A stretch of 38,820 nt of DNA, taken from contig JAFGEP010000104.1 of the NCBI GenBank assembly GCA_016931535.1, positions 1 to 38,820 on the forward strand. The letters run 5' to 3'. Within the stretch, counting starts at the first letter, position 1, and each line of letters begins with the position of its first letter. Below, piece after piece: positions 17,667 through 26,133 of the stretch. This DNA comes from Bradymonadales bacterium (lineage in GTDB: Bacteria > Myxococcota_A > Bradymonadia > JAFGEP01). The notes beneath the pieces are model-generated. The model was not told where the DNA came from. It saw nothing but the letters and a program-made list of their open reading frames with translations, and did not search any database. A program made the position numbers and the translations under genes.

Positions 17667-18350
17667 TCACTCCGCCAGGTCGAAGACCCGAAGGTTGTCG
17701 AAACGGGCCGGCGCCTCCCAGTTGTTGAAGGCGAAGTACTGGTGCTCCGGCCCCGATAGCGGTTGCGGGTCGTCGTAGGAGAGCAGCAGGTTGCCGTCCA
17801 CATACCAGCGCAGCCGGTGGTCGGTGCGCACGGCGGTGAAATGGTAGGTTTGTTGGGGAACGACCAGCTCGTGCCGCGAGGCATCCAGTCGATCCTCACC
17901 GTGCTCGTCGAGTCGGGCGATCACGGTCGCGGAGTTGTTCCAGCCGCCCAGGATGCAGATATAGCCGCTTCCGTGATCCTGGCCGTTGCTAAAGATCTCG
18001 AACTTCAGGTCGCCCACCGAAGAGAGCGCAACCGCATCGAACTCCACCCTGACCCGCTCGGGCAAGGGGAAAGTCAGCCACAGAGGGGCGTTTCGAGCCC
18101 GCTGGACGGTCACCCCGCCTTCCTCGATCCGCCAGGCCGACACCGAGCACCGCCAGCTTTCTCCCAGGTCGGCCCGCTCGAAATCGTCCTGGAAGACCAG
18201 CCGGCCTCCCTCGATCCCCTCCTCCCCCTCTGTGGACGGTGGCGCGGGTGGGCAGCCTCGGCAGCCCCCGCCCCAGTGTGCCACCATCATGATCAAGAAC
18301 GACGCGATCCCTCGGCATACTCCAGATCTCGACGGCACTCGGTCTCTCAT
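17667..18350 (-). CDS. Putative exported LamG/DUF1961-like beta-sandwich protein
   Basis: This 227-residue protein starts at the ATG at 18350 with GGAGGG five bases upstream; a longer in-frame start overlaps the phosphatase gene and gives an unlikely leader. The N-terminus has a hydrophobic stretch ending in Gly-Gly-Gly-Cys, so it may be a lipoprotein. Residues ~50-227 have the pattern of a concanavalin/LamG-like jelly roll: FQDDFERADLGESW, then many beta strands, WYVDGNLLLSYDDP and FDNLRVFDL. Such domains bind or cleave carbohydrates; no catalytic site is evident. It sits between the phosphatase/cNMP gene and the nitrilase gene. Confidence 0.75.
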   Translation of the reverse strand: MRDRVPSRSGVCRGIASFLIMMVAHWGGGCRGCPPAPPSTEGEEGIEGGRLVFQDDFERADLGESWRCSVSAWRIEEGGVTVQRARNAPLWLTFPLPERVRVEFDAVALSSVGDLKFEIFSNGQDHGSGYICILGGWNNSATVIARLDEHGEDRLDASRHELVVPQQTYHFTAVRTDHRLRWYVDGNLLLSYDDPQPLSGPEHQYFAFNNWEAPARFDNLRVFDLAE

Positions 18351-18435
18351 GAGCACCCTCCGATATCCTGATGTCCGGTCAGTTCTGTGGCATTCGCGGG
18401 TGCAGCCGTCTGGTTGACCGACATCGACATCGACA

Positions 18436-19752
18436 TCACTCGGTTGCCGAATCGGCATCGGTTTCTGTGTCTGAAGCCTGTTCATCGGCTTCGGGCTTGC
18501 CCGGCGCGTAGGGATTGAGCTCCCCCTCCACCTGTTCCTCCACCGGCATCGGTAGAATCTCGGCGGAGATGGCTCGAAGGCGATGAGACAGGGTCTGGAT
18601 GAAGTTCCATAACAGCTTGACCGCCATCACGCTGTCCTGCCGCAGCACGGAGTAGAAGTCCTCGCGGAGGATGCGGATCAGGGTGGTCTTCTCCACGGCG
18701 ATGACGGTCGCCGAGCGCGGCTCGTTGTCCACCAGCGCCATCTCTCCAAAGTGGCGTCCTTTCGACAGGGTGACCAGGCAGCGGCCCTGCTGCCATACCG
18801 TGACGCTGCCCTCCAGGATGACATACAGGGCGTCTCCTCGATCCCCCTGTCGGATGATCACCTCCGCCTCCTCCACCTCCCGAGCTCGGCAAACCCCCAT
18901 GATGCGTACCATCTCGGCATAGGAGAGGTGGCGGAACAAGGGGATCTGGTGGAGGGCATCCTGGGTGAGCCGGATGCGGGCGGTGGTCCGCTCATCGGGG
19001 ACGGAGAGGACGTCGACCACCACGGCCGTGATGTTGTCCTTGCCGCCGGCCTCGTTGGCGAAATCGACGAACCACTGGCCACGTGTATCGATGGGTTGCC
19101 CCATCCCTTCCAGCAATTTTTCCGGGGTGAGGTAGTTGTGCAACCCATCGGAGCACAGCAGGAAGGAGTCGCCCGGTGCCAGGTCGAGATCGAGCAGATC
19201 GACGGCCACGTTGGGATAGACCCCCACGGCACGGGTCAGCGCATTGGTGAAGCGGGGGTTTTTCGCATGCTCCGCCTCCAGTTTGCCGGCGCGGGACAGC
19301 TCCTGCACCAGGCTGTGATCGGTGGTGACCTGGTGAACCTCTCCATTGCGACAAAGGTAGAGGCGGCTATCCCCCACGTGGGCCACGAATCCGCGCTGGC
19401 CGGCCAGGAGCAGAAGGGTCAGGGTCGTCCCCATCCCCCGGATCTCGGGGTTGGCCTCGCTTTGCTGGTGGATGCTGAAGCTAGCCTGGCACACGGCGTT
19501 TCGGAGGAGATCATAGATCTCTGAGCGCTCCTGGGGTGAGCCGTCTGCCAGGCGGTCGAGGTCATCCGCGGACTGGGCGATCAGCTCACCCACCACCTGG
19601 ACCGCCAGCGCGCTGGCAACCTCGCCGCCGCGGTGCCCACCCATGCCGTCACAGACCAGGTACAGGTGGTGCTCGGGATCCACCAGGTAGGAGTCCTGGT
19701 TCCCTTTTCGCTTCCTCCCGATAGAGGTGGCCGCCTGGCTCTTGATGTTCAT
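18436..19752 (-). CDS. PP2C Ser/Thr phosphatase fused to a cyclic-nucleotide-binding domain
   Basis: This 438-residue protein has an N-terminal PP2C-family phosphatase (about 1-240) with all metal-site motifs: GNQDSYLV, CDGMGGHRGGE, HVGDSRLYL, LCSDGLHNYL and GGKDNITAVVV. A cyclic-nucleotide-binding domain follows (about 265-385) with the phosphate-binding cassette HFGEMALVDNEPRSATV, including the conserved Glu and Arg. The acidic C-terminal tail is disordered. The natural reading is a phosphatase whose activity or location responds to cAMP or cGMP. The start overlaps the AI-2E permease stop as ATGA. No kinase or cyclase is in the window. Confidence 0.93.
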   Translation of the reverse strand: MNIKSQAATSIGRKRKGNQDSYLVDPEHHLYLVCDGMGGHRGGEVASALAVQVVGELIAQSADDLDRLADGSPQERSEIYDLLRNAVCQASFSIHQQSEANPEIRGMGTTLTLLLLAGQRGFVAHVGDSRLYLCRNGEVHQVTTDHSLVQELSRAGKLEAEHAKNPRFTNALTRAVGVYPNVAVDLLDLDLAPGDSFLLCSDGLHNYLTPEKLLEGMGQPIDTRGQWFVDFANEAGGKDNITAVVVDVLSVPDERTTARIRLTQDALHQIPLFRHLSYAEMVRIMGVCRAREVEEAEVIIRQGDRGDALYVILEGSVTVWQQGRCLVTLSKGRHFGEMALVDNEPRSATVIAVEKTTLIRILREDFYSVLRQDSVMAVKLLWNFIQTLSHRLRAISAEILPMPVEEQVEGELNPYAPGKPEADEQASDTETDADSATE

Positions 19753-21188
19753 GATGGGGTCTCCTCGATCGGCTCGTCAGGGGTCTGGTAACGAGCCATG
19801 ATGAACTTCAGCAGGGTGAGAAAGATGGAGGCCACCGGCACGGCCAGCAGGGCTCCGATCAGACCGTAGGTATACTCGCCGGCCAACAAGGCGAAGATGA
19901 CGATGACCGGGTGGATGTGAGCCGAAGTCCCGATGATCTTGGGGTTGAGGATATTGGCCTCGATGAAGTGGATCAACAGGATCCAGCCCAGGATCGCCAG
20001 CGCCGGGGTCAACCCCCCGGTGAGGGCGATGGCGACAGCCGGGATGCTACTGATGATCACCCCGAATACCGGGATCAGGCTGAGCACGGTGGCAAACATC
20101 GTCAGCACGAGGGCAAACTTGATCTTGAACAGGAACAGCCCGATGCCGGTCAGGGCACCGTTGATCAGGCAGATCATCAGCTGGCCACGCACCACGCCCG
20201 ACAGCCCCCGATCCATCTTGGTCAGCAAGTCATCGTAGGTCTTGCGCGCGTTGGTGGGCACGAGCGAGCGGAAGTACCCCATGATCCGGGGCAGATCGAT
20301 CGACAGGAAGGCCGCGATCATGAAGGTCAAGATCAACCCCACGAAGGCCGACAGCAGGCCGATGGCCAACCCTTGACCGAACGCCACGATCCGGGCCACC
20401 TCGCTCCCGGAGACCGCCACCGCCCCTTCCAGCTCCTGGTTGAGGCTCCGTTCCAGGTCGAAGAAGAACGGCTCGGGTGCCGGTTCACTCTGCTCCAACC
20501 GCGTTCTCAACACGAAGCTGCGCTCTGTCTCGGGATTGGGGAGCAGCTCCACCTCCTCCAGCATCACCAGCCACTCTCCCGTGACCGGATCGGGGACCAG
20601 TCGAAACGCCGCATTCGGCCCCGTCTGCTGCTCCATCCCCGCGATCCGCAGATCCACGTTCCCCTGCTGGTAGAACTCCCGCTCCTCGGGGGTCATGGCA
20701 CCAACCAGCAGAGCCATGGTCTGGGCCCGATCGAGAGCCTTGTACACCTCCGACCGGACCGTCTGGATCTGGGGATCGGTCAGCCTGGTTGGGAAGAAGC
20801 GCCGCAGCAGCTCCTGGAGATCCCGGTTCAGATCCGGGATGTACTGAGTGCGCAGCCGCTCGAAGAACTTGGGGGTCTCCTCGGCCAGGCTGGCGAACTC
20901 GTTCACCAGCGGCGGCAAGAATACGACCGAGAAACTGGTCACGGTCCCGAAAAAGGTGATGTAAACCAGGACGACACAGATCCAGCGGGGAAGGTGCCAC
21001 CTCCGTATCCGGATCCGATTGAGCCTCTTTACCACCGGCTCCATCAGGTACACGATGATGAGCGCCAGGATGAACGGCAAAAGCACGTGCCGAAACAACG
21101 CCAAAAGCAGCACCAGCGTGGCCAACAACAGGACCGGCGCCAAAAACCGCCGAGCCCGTTGCCATGTCGATCGCACTGGCGATGTCAT
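19749..21188 (-). CDS. AI-2E family (PerM) membrane transporter with large periplasmic insert
   Basis: The 479-residue polytopic membrane protein belongs to the AI-2E/PerM/UPF0118 family. N-terminal helices (about residues 15-55 and 70-95) are followed by a long soluble stretch rich in Glu/Arg (about 95-260). Then come the C-terminal multi-helix region with the signature around IPVFGVIISSIPAVAIAL and ANILNPKIIGTSAHIHPVIVIFALLAG. Typical members are ~350 residues, so the soluble segment is unusually long here. ATG at 21188 is preferred over GTG at 21203 because GGAGGGAG lies directly upstream. Substrates in this family are mostly unproven; some members export autoinducer-2 or act as Na+/H+ antiporters. 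Confidence 0.9.
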   Translation of the reverse strand: MTSPVRSTWQRARRFLAPVLLLATLVLLLALFRHVLLPFILALIIVYLMEPVVKRLNRIRIRRWHLPRWICVVLVYITFFGTVTSFSVVFLPPLVNEFASLAEETPKFFERLRTQYIPDLNRDLQELLRRFFPTRLTDPQIQTVRSEVYKALDRAQTMALLVGAMTPEEREFYQQGNVDLRIAGMEQQTGPNAAFRLVPDPVTGEWLVMLEEVELLPNPETERSFVLRTRLEQSEPAPEPFFFDLERSLNQELEGAVAVSGSEVARIVAFGQGLAIGLLSAFVGLILTFMIAAFLSIDLPRIMGYFRSLVPTNARKTYDDLLTKMDRGLSGVVRGQLMICLINGALTGIGLFLFKIKFALVLTMFATVLSLIPVFGVIISSIPAVAIALTGGLTPALAILGWILLIHFIEANILNPKIIGTSAHIHPVIVIFALLAGEYTYGLIGALLAVPVASIFLTLLKFIMARYQTPDEPIEETPS

Positions 21189-21230
21189 GCCCTCTCCCTC
21201 CACCGCATTCCCCCCGGCGCCTGGTTTCCC

Positions 21231-22415
21231 CTATTCGACCAGGTCGAACATCCGCTCCCACCGGTTGCCCAAAAATCGACCCGACTGGCCTCCTGACCAG
21301 AAAAGGAACAGGGCCCGCCCCTTCACGTTCTCGATCGGCACTTGGCCCCAGCAACGGCTATCGGCGCTGTTGTCCCGGTTGTCGCCCATCACAAACAGGT
21401 GCCCTTCCCGAACGGTGACCTCGGGAAAACCAGGAGAGGTCCCATAGTACTGCACCACGTATTCGCTGTCCCCATGGCGCTCCAACGCGGAGATCAAGGG
21501 TCGGCCAAATCGCGACACCGGAGCGTCCGCAGGGGTCGGCAGCTCAATCTGCTCCAGGGGCACATCGTTCACATAGACCACGTTGTCCTCCAGCCGCACC
21601 CGGTCACCCGGCACACCGATCACCCGCTTGATGTAGTCCTTGGCGTCCTCCAGGTTCTCCTGGGTCAAACAGGGGCGTTGCCCCGGTCGGATCGCGCTGT
21701 TCTGGTCGGTCAGATCGTCCCCGGTACCCAGCTGCCCGTCGGGACCTCGACTGGCCAGCCGGTAGGAGTCCGGCCCGATCCGCTCGTAGGCAAACGGATT
21801 GCCCCAGTCGTCCACCCGATCCCCCAGTCCGATCTCCTCCAGCGTCTCGGGGTACGCGTCTGCTGCGCTGCGACTGCGAGCCGCGATCAGAAAGGTCATG
21901 ATCTCACCGATCTGGTGCTGGGTCCTCACCTCCTTGACGGGGAAGATGAAGACCACCACCTCCCCGTGGTCGGGTTCGGAGAACTCGATGAGGTCGGTCC
22001 GGGTGAACGGGATACGCAGCCCGTAGACGAACTTGTTGACGAAGAGATGATCACCGATCATGAGGGTCGGCAGCATCGACTCCGATGGGATCTGGAACGC
22101 CTCCACGACGAAAGCCCTCAGGACCAGGGCGAACAGGATGGCCAGTCCGATCGACTCGGAGTACTCTCTCAAGGCGCTCTTTCGGAACCGGGAGAGGTGT
22201 CTGGATACCAGGGGCTCCAGCTCTTCGATGTCTTTGCGCAGCGCGTCCTGGTCCTTGACTTTCCTGGCCTGGTCGATCCTTTTCAACAGACCGCCGATCT
22301 CGGCGGTGATCTGTGGGTCGATCTTGCGCCGAGCGCGCCTGAGCAGCTTTTTCGCCTCGCTGTGTCGATATTTGGCTTCGCGCAATAGATCGCGTTGGCC
22401 CGTTGCTTTGGTCAC
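21231..22415 (-). CDS. lepB: Signal peptidase I with inserted GspG-like pseudopilin domain
   Basis: The 394-residue S26 peptidase removes signal peptides at the outer face of the inner membrane. An 80-residue cytoplasmic Lys/Arg/Glu-rich helical head precedes one transmembrane helix (about 88-106). The catalytic Ser is in IPSESMLPTL (Ser113) and the general-base Lys in DYIKRVIGVPGD (Lys263); the GDNRDNSADSRCWG box follows. Between Ser and Lys lie ~150 residues instead of the usual ~40-60. Residues ~168-236 resemble the C-terminal domain of type II secretion major pseudopilins (YPETLEEIGL, DDWGNPFAYE, SRGPDGQLGTGDD). The start is GTG with GAGG upstream. It heads the minus-strand set towards the nitrilase gene. 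Confidence 0.95.
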   Translation of the reverse strand: MTKATGQRDLLREAKYRHSEAKKLLRRARRKIDPQITAEIGGLLKRIDQARKVKDQDALRKDIEELEPLVSRHLSRFRKSALREYSESIGLAILFALVLRAFVVEAFQIPSESMLPTLMIGDHLFVNKFVYGLRIPFTRTDLIEFSEPDHGEVVVFIFPVKEVRTQHQIGEIMTFLIAARSRSAADAYPETLEEIGLGDRVDDWGNPFAYERIGPDSYRLASRGPDGQLGTGDDLTDQNSAIRPGQRPCLTQENLEDAKDYIKRVIGVPGDRVRLEDNVVYVNDVPLEQIELPTPADAPVSRFGRPLISALERHGDSEYVVQYYGTSPGFPEVTVREGHLFVMGDNRDNSADSRCWGQVPIENVKGRALFLFWSGGQSGRFLGNRWERMFDLVE

Positions 22416-22491
22416 CGTCTACCTCGCCATACCTTCGAGACCACCATGAAAGCTACGCCCTTTTGGGCTGTGCGCCAAGACCACCGGTTTT

Positions 22492-22520
22492 TTGCGGCCG
22501 GTAGTGGGCATTAGTAGACT
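22492..22520 (+). promoter_or_regulatory. Candidate promoter for the SPOR-domain gene
   Basis: TTGCGG (22492-22497), 17 bases, TAGACT (22515-22520). It is moderate in quality and lies in the 194-base divergent region between lepB and the SPOR gene. A short palindrome GCCC-TTTT-GGGC at 22457-22468 lies on the lepB side. Confidence 0.4.
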
Positions 22521-22609
22521 TTCTCCGTCGGATCTTCAAAGCCCTTGGCGCAAGAAATCGCGCGATCGGCCTCCGGCTGAATTCCGAACCGCCTCCAGGG
22601 GAGGGGACC

Positions 22610-23521
22610 ATGTCGAAAAGGAATGATCTCATCGAGATCCGCCTGGATAGACGGCAAACCTTCTACGCGGTGGTGGGCAGCCTCCTGATCGTCTCGGTGG
22701 TCTTCGTGGTGGGGCTGATCATCGGCCAACGGATGCAGCTCCCCATGGCGACCGCTCCCCTGGCGCCTTTGACCACCACCGCCTACAACCCACCCGCCAC
22801 CCTGCAGGTGGCCGGCGAGCCCGTACGGACCCAGACAGATCACTATACCTTCTACGAAGAGCTGGGCGCCGGTGGTTACAGGCGACCGCAAGTCCAGCTA
22901 CTCCCAGGCAATCCGGACACTTCGCCGGAGCAAGAGGCATCGTTGCGAAGCCTGGAGCGTGAACCCTCTACCGCCCAAGAGCAGCACCACACGACGGCCC
23001 AGGTCGCCCACCAATCGCCCGAAATCCCCTCGCCGGTGATCGCCGATGCCCCACCCAACGCCAACGAGGCTGGCCCACCTTCTTCAGCCGCACCTGACCT
23101 GCATGCCGTGACCTCTGCTCCCCAGCCACCGGAACAACAGGCGGTGGACCGATCGGACAGCACCGAGACGGTAGCCAACCTGGACCCACCGGAGGACCCG
23201 ACCGCTTCGGGGGCAACCCGCGCCCTGCCCCGCCGGACCATCAGAAGGCTCTCCACCCCCACCGCATCCGAAGGGCCTGAAGACTTCGGCTACTTCACCG
23301 TCGAGGTGGGCCTGTTTGCCAACTTCGAGTCGGCCGACAACCTCCGCTCACGACTGAGGGAAGCCGGTCATTCGGCGATCGTCACCATGGTCGGAGCGGA
23401 GCCCTCCCAGCAACGGTACCGCGTCCAGGTGGGAACCTTCACCCGCCGGTCCGACGCACAGATCGTCGCCGACCAGGTCAGCGACCTGGGACTCTCGGCA
23501 CAGGTAGTCCAGGAAGGCTGA
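22610..23521 (+). CDS. SPOR-domain membrane protein
   Basis: This is a 303-residue bitopic protein with a short basic cytoplasmic head, one transmembrane helix (about 20-43) and a long Pro/Ala/Gln/Thr-rich periplasmic linker (about 45-220). A C-terminal SPOR domain (about 225-303) carries the repeated pattern YFTVEVGLFANFESADNLRSRL and YRVQVGTFTRRSDAQIVADQL-like sequence. SPOR domains bind denuded peptidoglycan at division sites, so this protein is probably septal (FtsN/DedD-like architecture). GGGGAGGGG lies just before the ATG. It is a single plus-strand gene divergent from lepB. Confidence 0.88.
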   Translation: MSKRNDLIEIRLDRRQTFYAVVGSLLIVSVVFVVGLIIGQRMQLPMATAPLAPLTTTAYNPPATLQVAGEPVRTQTDHYTFYEELGAGGYRRPQVQLLPGNPDTSPEQEASLRSLEREPSTAQEQHHTTAQVAHQSPEIPSPVIADAPPNANEAGPPSSAAPDLHAVTSAPQPPEQQAVDRSDSTETVANLDPPEDPTASGATRALPRRTIRRLSTPTASEGPEDFGYFTVEVGLFANFESADNLRSRLREAGHSAIVTMVGAEPSQQRYRVQVGTFTRRSDAQIVADQVSDLGLSAQVVQEG

Positions 23522-23643
23522 AAGAACCGGCAGGGTGGGGACCTGGGGCAGACGGCTTTCCCGACCGGGCGACGATGCCGCCGGCACAGCTCCTTTTCCC
23601 TCGGGCAGAGAGCGCACCGGCGCTTCCATTCTGGCTCCAAGCA

Positions 23644-24234
23644 TCACTCGCTCGGCCGCTGGATCCAGACGTCCGGCTCCCCGTCTTCATCGGTATCGTA
23701 GCCGATGCGGGTCAGCCCTCGACCGTCGTAGTAGGACCAGCTGTCGATTCCACGGCCGCCTCCCAGGTCACGCTCTACCTGCAGCAGGAAACCGTCCTGG
23801 TAGTAGCCGATCACGTCGAACCGCCCATCATGGTCCCGATCCTGCTCGGAGCGCACCATCAGCCCATTTTCCCAGTACACCCGGTAGTCCACCCGTCCGT
23901 CCAGGTCGCCATCCATCTCCTCGCGAACCAGCTCACCGTAGGGGTCGTAATGGCGCCAGTTGTCAGCGCGGCCATCCCCGTTCAGGTCGATCTCGGTACG
24001 CACCAGGCGGCGAGTGGAGGTGGTGGCACCTGCATCTTCGATCGGTTGGAAGTACTTGACGATCTCCGGAACGCCATTGCCGTCGAGGTCGGAGGTGACC
24101 ACCAACAGGCCGTCAGTGGTTCCCCGAACGACCGAGATCTGTGGGGCAGCCCGCTGCTGCCCGCTACCGGCACAGCCGGACAGCAGGGCGATCGCCACTA
24201 CCACCAGCCAGCCGGACGCCACCTCTTGTCTCAT
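23644..24234 (-). CDS. Lipoprotein with repeated Asp-rich calcium-binding-like motifs
   Basis: This 196-residue protein has a signal peptide with a good lipobox LLSGC (lipidated Cys21). The mature part has about six repeats of a D-x-[DN]-x-D/G loop followed by aromatic residues: DLDGNGVPEIV, DLNGDGRADNW, GDLDGRVDYRVYW, DRDHDGRFDVIGYY, GGGRGIDSWSYY and DTDEDGEPDVW. These resemble EF-hand-like or FG-GAP-like calcium loops that build a small repetitive fold. It is the last gene of the outer-membrane/NAD kinase cluster, ten bases after the NAD kinase stop. The role is unknown, probably envelope-attached. Confidence 0.8.
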   Translation of the reverse strand: MRQEVASGWLVVVAIALLSGCAGSGQQRAAPQISVVRGTTDGLLVVTSDLDGNGVPEIVKYFQPIEDAGATTSTRRLVRTEIDLNGDGRADNWRHYDPYGELVREEMDGDLDGRVDYRVYWENGLMVRSEQDRDHDGRFDVIGYYQDGFLLQVERDLGGGRGIDSWSYYDGRGLTRIGYDTDEDGEPDVWIQRPSE

Positions 24235-24244
24235 CTTCCTGTCC

Positions 24245-25120
24245 TCACCGCTCCCGCCGAGATGGCTCCAGACCCAGCAAGGTCAGCGGATGGTGTGCTG
24301 ATATCTTCAGCTCCATCCCGAACGAAAAAGGCTCCTGCACCCAGGGACCGTCGATGTAGACCATCCCTTCCACCATCTGGCTGACGATCGTGATCCCCTC
24401 TTCCAGGCCGCGGACCCCTTTCAACAACTCGTAGTTCTGGTGTCCCGGAAAGACCGGATCACGCACCAGGTATTGCAGTTGAGCCGCTTCCAGGGGAAGT
24501 ACGACCCCGCCGGCCGCCCTGATGGCCGCCGTGCTGCCTGCCGGCGTCGAGATCCACAGGCCGCCGGAGCACTGGAACTCGGCCCGAGGCCCCGCAACCA
24601 GTACATATCGGCTGGTGGCCGCTGGACTTCTGTGGGCGATGAGCACGTCGTTGAGGGCAGGCGTCTGCTTCACCTGTCCGTTCAACTCCACCCGCAGCCG
24701 ATGCAGCACGAACCGGCTCAGACTCCCGTTCTCGAAGGCGCGCAGGGCGGTCTCGAACCCTTCGGCGGTCGTGGCGCAGAAGTAGCCGATGCTGGAGTGA
24801 GGGTTCGAGTTGACCGCCAGCAGCGGCACCTCGACGGTGTAGTGGCTGGCGTGCAGGACGGTGCCATCGCCGCCGACGGTGATGACCAGATCCAGCCCCT
24901 CGGTCGAGAACGACTGGCTGGTCTGCACCAATTCGTGCTCCCAGCCCAGCTGATCCAGCGTGCGCAGGACCGTCAGCAAACCGGCCCGATGGAGCTCGTC
25001 ATCTCGCCGCACCCGGTTCCAGATCTCCCGCTGTGCCACCTTGGAGGTAGTGGGAGCCGACAACCCCTGGCGGCTGATCTGCTCCATCTGGGTTTCCTTG
25101 CTGACGACCAGGACCTTCAT
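24245..25120 (-). CDS. nadK: NAD kinase
   Basis: The 291-residue enzyme phosphorylates NAD to NADP. The family GGDGT motif is in LVITVGGDGTVLHAS. The later regions ALNDVLIAHRSPA and GGLWISTPAGSTAAIRAAGG correspond to the NE/D and substrate-binding segments, and a C-terminal beta-rich region follows. The ATG at 25120 gives MKVLVVSK, the normal family beginning; an ATG seven codons upstream is also open. An N-terminal segment of ~60 residues before the GGDGT domain is longer than in compact bacterial enzymes. The neighbours are secreted-protein genes on the same strand. Confidence 0.92.
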   Translation of the reverse strand: MKVLVVSKETQMEQISRQGLSAPTTSKVAQREIWNRVRRDDELHRAGLLTVLRTLDQLGWEHELVQTSQSFSTEGLDLVITVGGDGTVLHASHYTVEVPLLAVNSNPHSSIGYFCATTAEGFETALRAFENGSLSRFVLHRLRVELNGQVKQTPALNDVLIAHRSPAATSRYVLVAGPRAEFQCSGGLWISTPAGSTAAIRAAGGVVLPLEAAQLQYLVRDPVFPGHQNYELLKGVRGLEEGITIVSQMVEGMVYIDGPWVQEPFSFGMELKISAHHPLTLLGLEPSRRER

Positions 25121-25248
25121 TCTTCTACCTTCTTCGTCCATTGATCGCTTGCCATCCTTGTCTTGTCCCTCTCCTCCAACCCGATTGTTCGATCCCTCTC
25201 ACCGTTGGAACCCGATCACCAGCCCTCTGCTCGATGGGATTGTATCCC

Positions 25249-26133
25249 TCACAACTCGAGTGGAATGGCCCCCTCGTGGCTATCCTCATCCACCACGGCA
25301 GGCGGATCGAGATCGAGATGGATCACCTGCTCGGCCCGATCCAGCACCGTCAACCGGTAATCCCGGTCGGTCATCAGCGACAGCGCCTGCAGGATCCCCT
25401 CCAGAGCGGTCATGGTCTGGCCCTCGACCAGGTCCACCTCCAGGGCGATCTGCCCCTCGGTAGCCCAGGCCTCGCGCACATCGGCGACCACGGCTCCGTT
25501 CAATCGCAGGTCTCCCTTGAAGGCCACCAACAGCCGGGCGGTCTCCAACCCGGACAGCACCAAGGTGGGGAGCTCCACCTGTTCGTTCTCGATGCCTGCT
25601 GACATCCCCTGTCCACTTCGGCCCAGCCGCTCGGCCAGGTATAGGGCGGCCTGCTGGCGGACCGAGCTCAGGGCGCCCGGCCGATCCGCCCCCTGACCGA
25701 CAAACCGCCGGAGGACCTCGAAATGGGTGATCTCGGTATCCACCGAGTACAGGCCACAGCTCAAGGTGGCCTCGGCCACCCAGAATACCTGTCCAACCGC
25801 CAACTCGGCCGCCTCCCAGGTCAGGCTGCCCAGCAACACTTGCCGAGCTCCGTAGAGCCCGGCCAGGTTGCGAGCGCTGGTAGCGGAAAGGTCGGCCTGG
25901 CGATAGATCCGACTGACCGCCGGCCGCTGAGCCGGTCCCGGATCGGCAACCAGCGAGGCGGTTGCTTCCTGGAAAAGAAGCTCGTCGAACGGGGTGTAAG
26001 CCGGCTGGCCGGGATCCAGCCACCAGAAGTTGACCTGGCCGTCCACCGACTCCTGGATGAGGGGGAGCACCTGCCCCCGGGCAGGCGCCGGCAGGAACAG
26101 CAGCAGGAATAGGACTGCCGGCAGCCGTCTCAT
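25249..26133 (-). CDS. Secreted protein of unknown function (LpoB/FlgT-like pattern in the middle)
   Basis: This 294-residue protein has a clear signal peptide (MRRLPAVLFLLLFLPAPARG, cleavage near ARG-Q). The region SARNLAGLYGARQVLLGSLTWE, then AEATLSCGLYSVDTEITHFEVLRRF, has the alternating pattern seen in periplasmic CsgG/LpoB/FlgT-type domains, but the similarity is only suggestive. The C-terminal part contains further beta-alpha elements and ends in an acidic tail. The start overlaps the preceding outer-membrane-type gene by four bases (ATGA), so the two products are probably made together and may interact. Confidence 0.7.
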   Translation of the reverse strand: MRRLPAVLFLLLFLPAPARGQVLPLIQESVDGQVNFWWLDPGQPAYTPFDELLFQEATASLVADPGPAQRPAVSRIYRQADLSATSARNLAGLYGARQVLLGSLTWEAAELAVGQVFWVAEATLSCGLYSVDTEITHFEVLRRFVGQGADRPGALSSVRQQAALYLAERLGRSGQGMSAGIENEQVELPTLVLSGLETARLLVAFKGDLRLNGAVVADVREAWATEGQIALEVDLVEGQTMTALEGILQALSLMTDRDYRLTVLDRAEQVIHLDLDPPAVVDEDSHEGAIPLEL

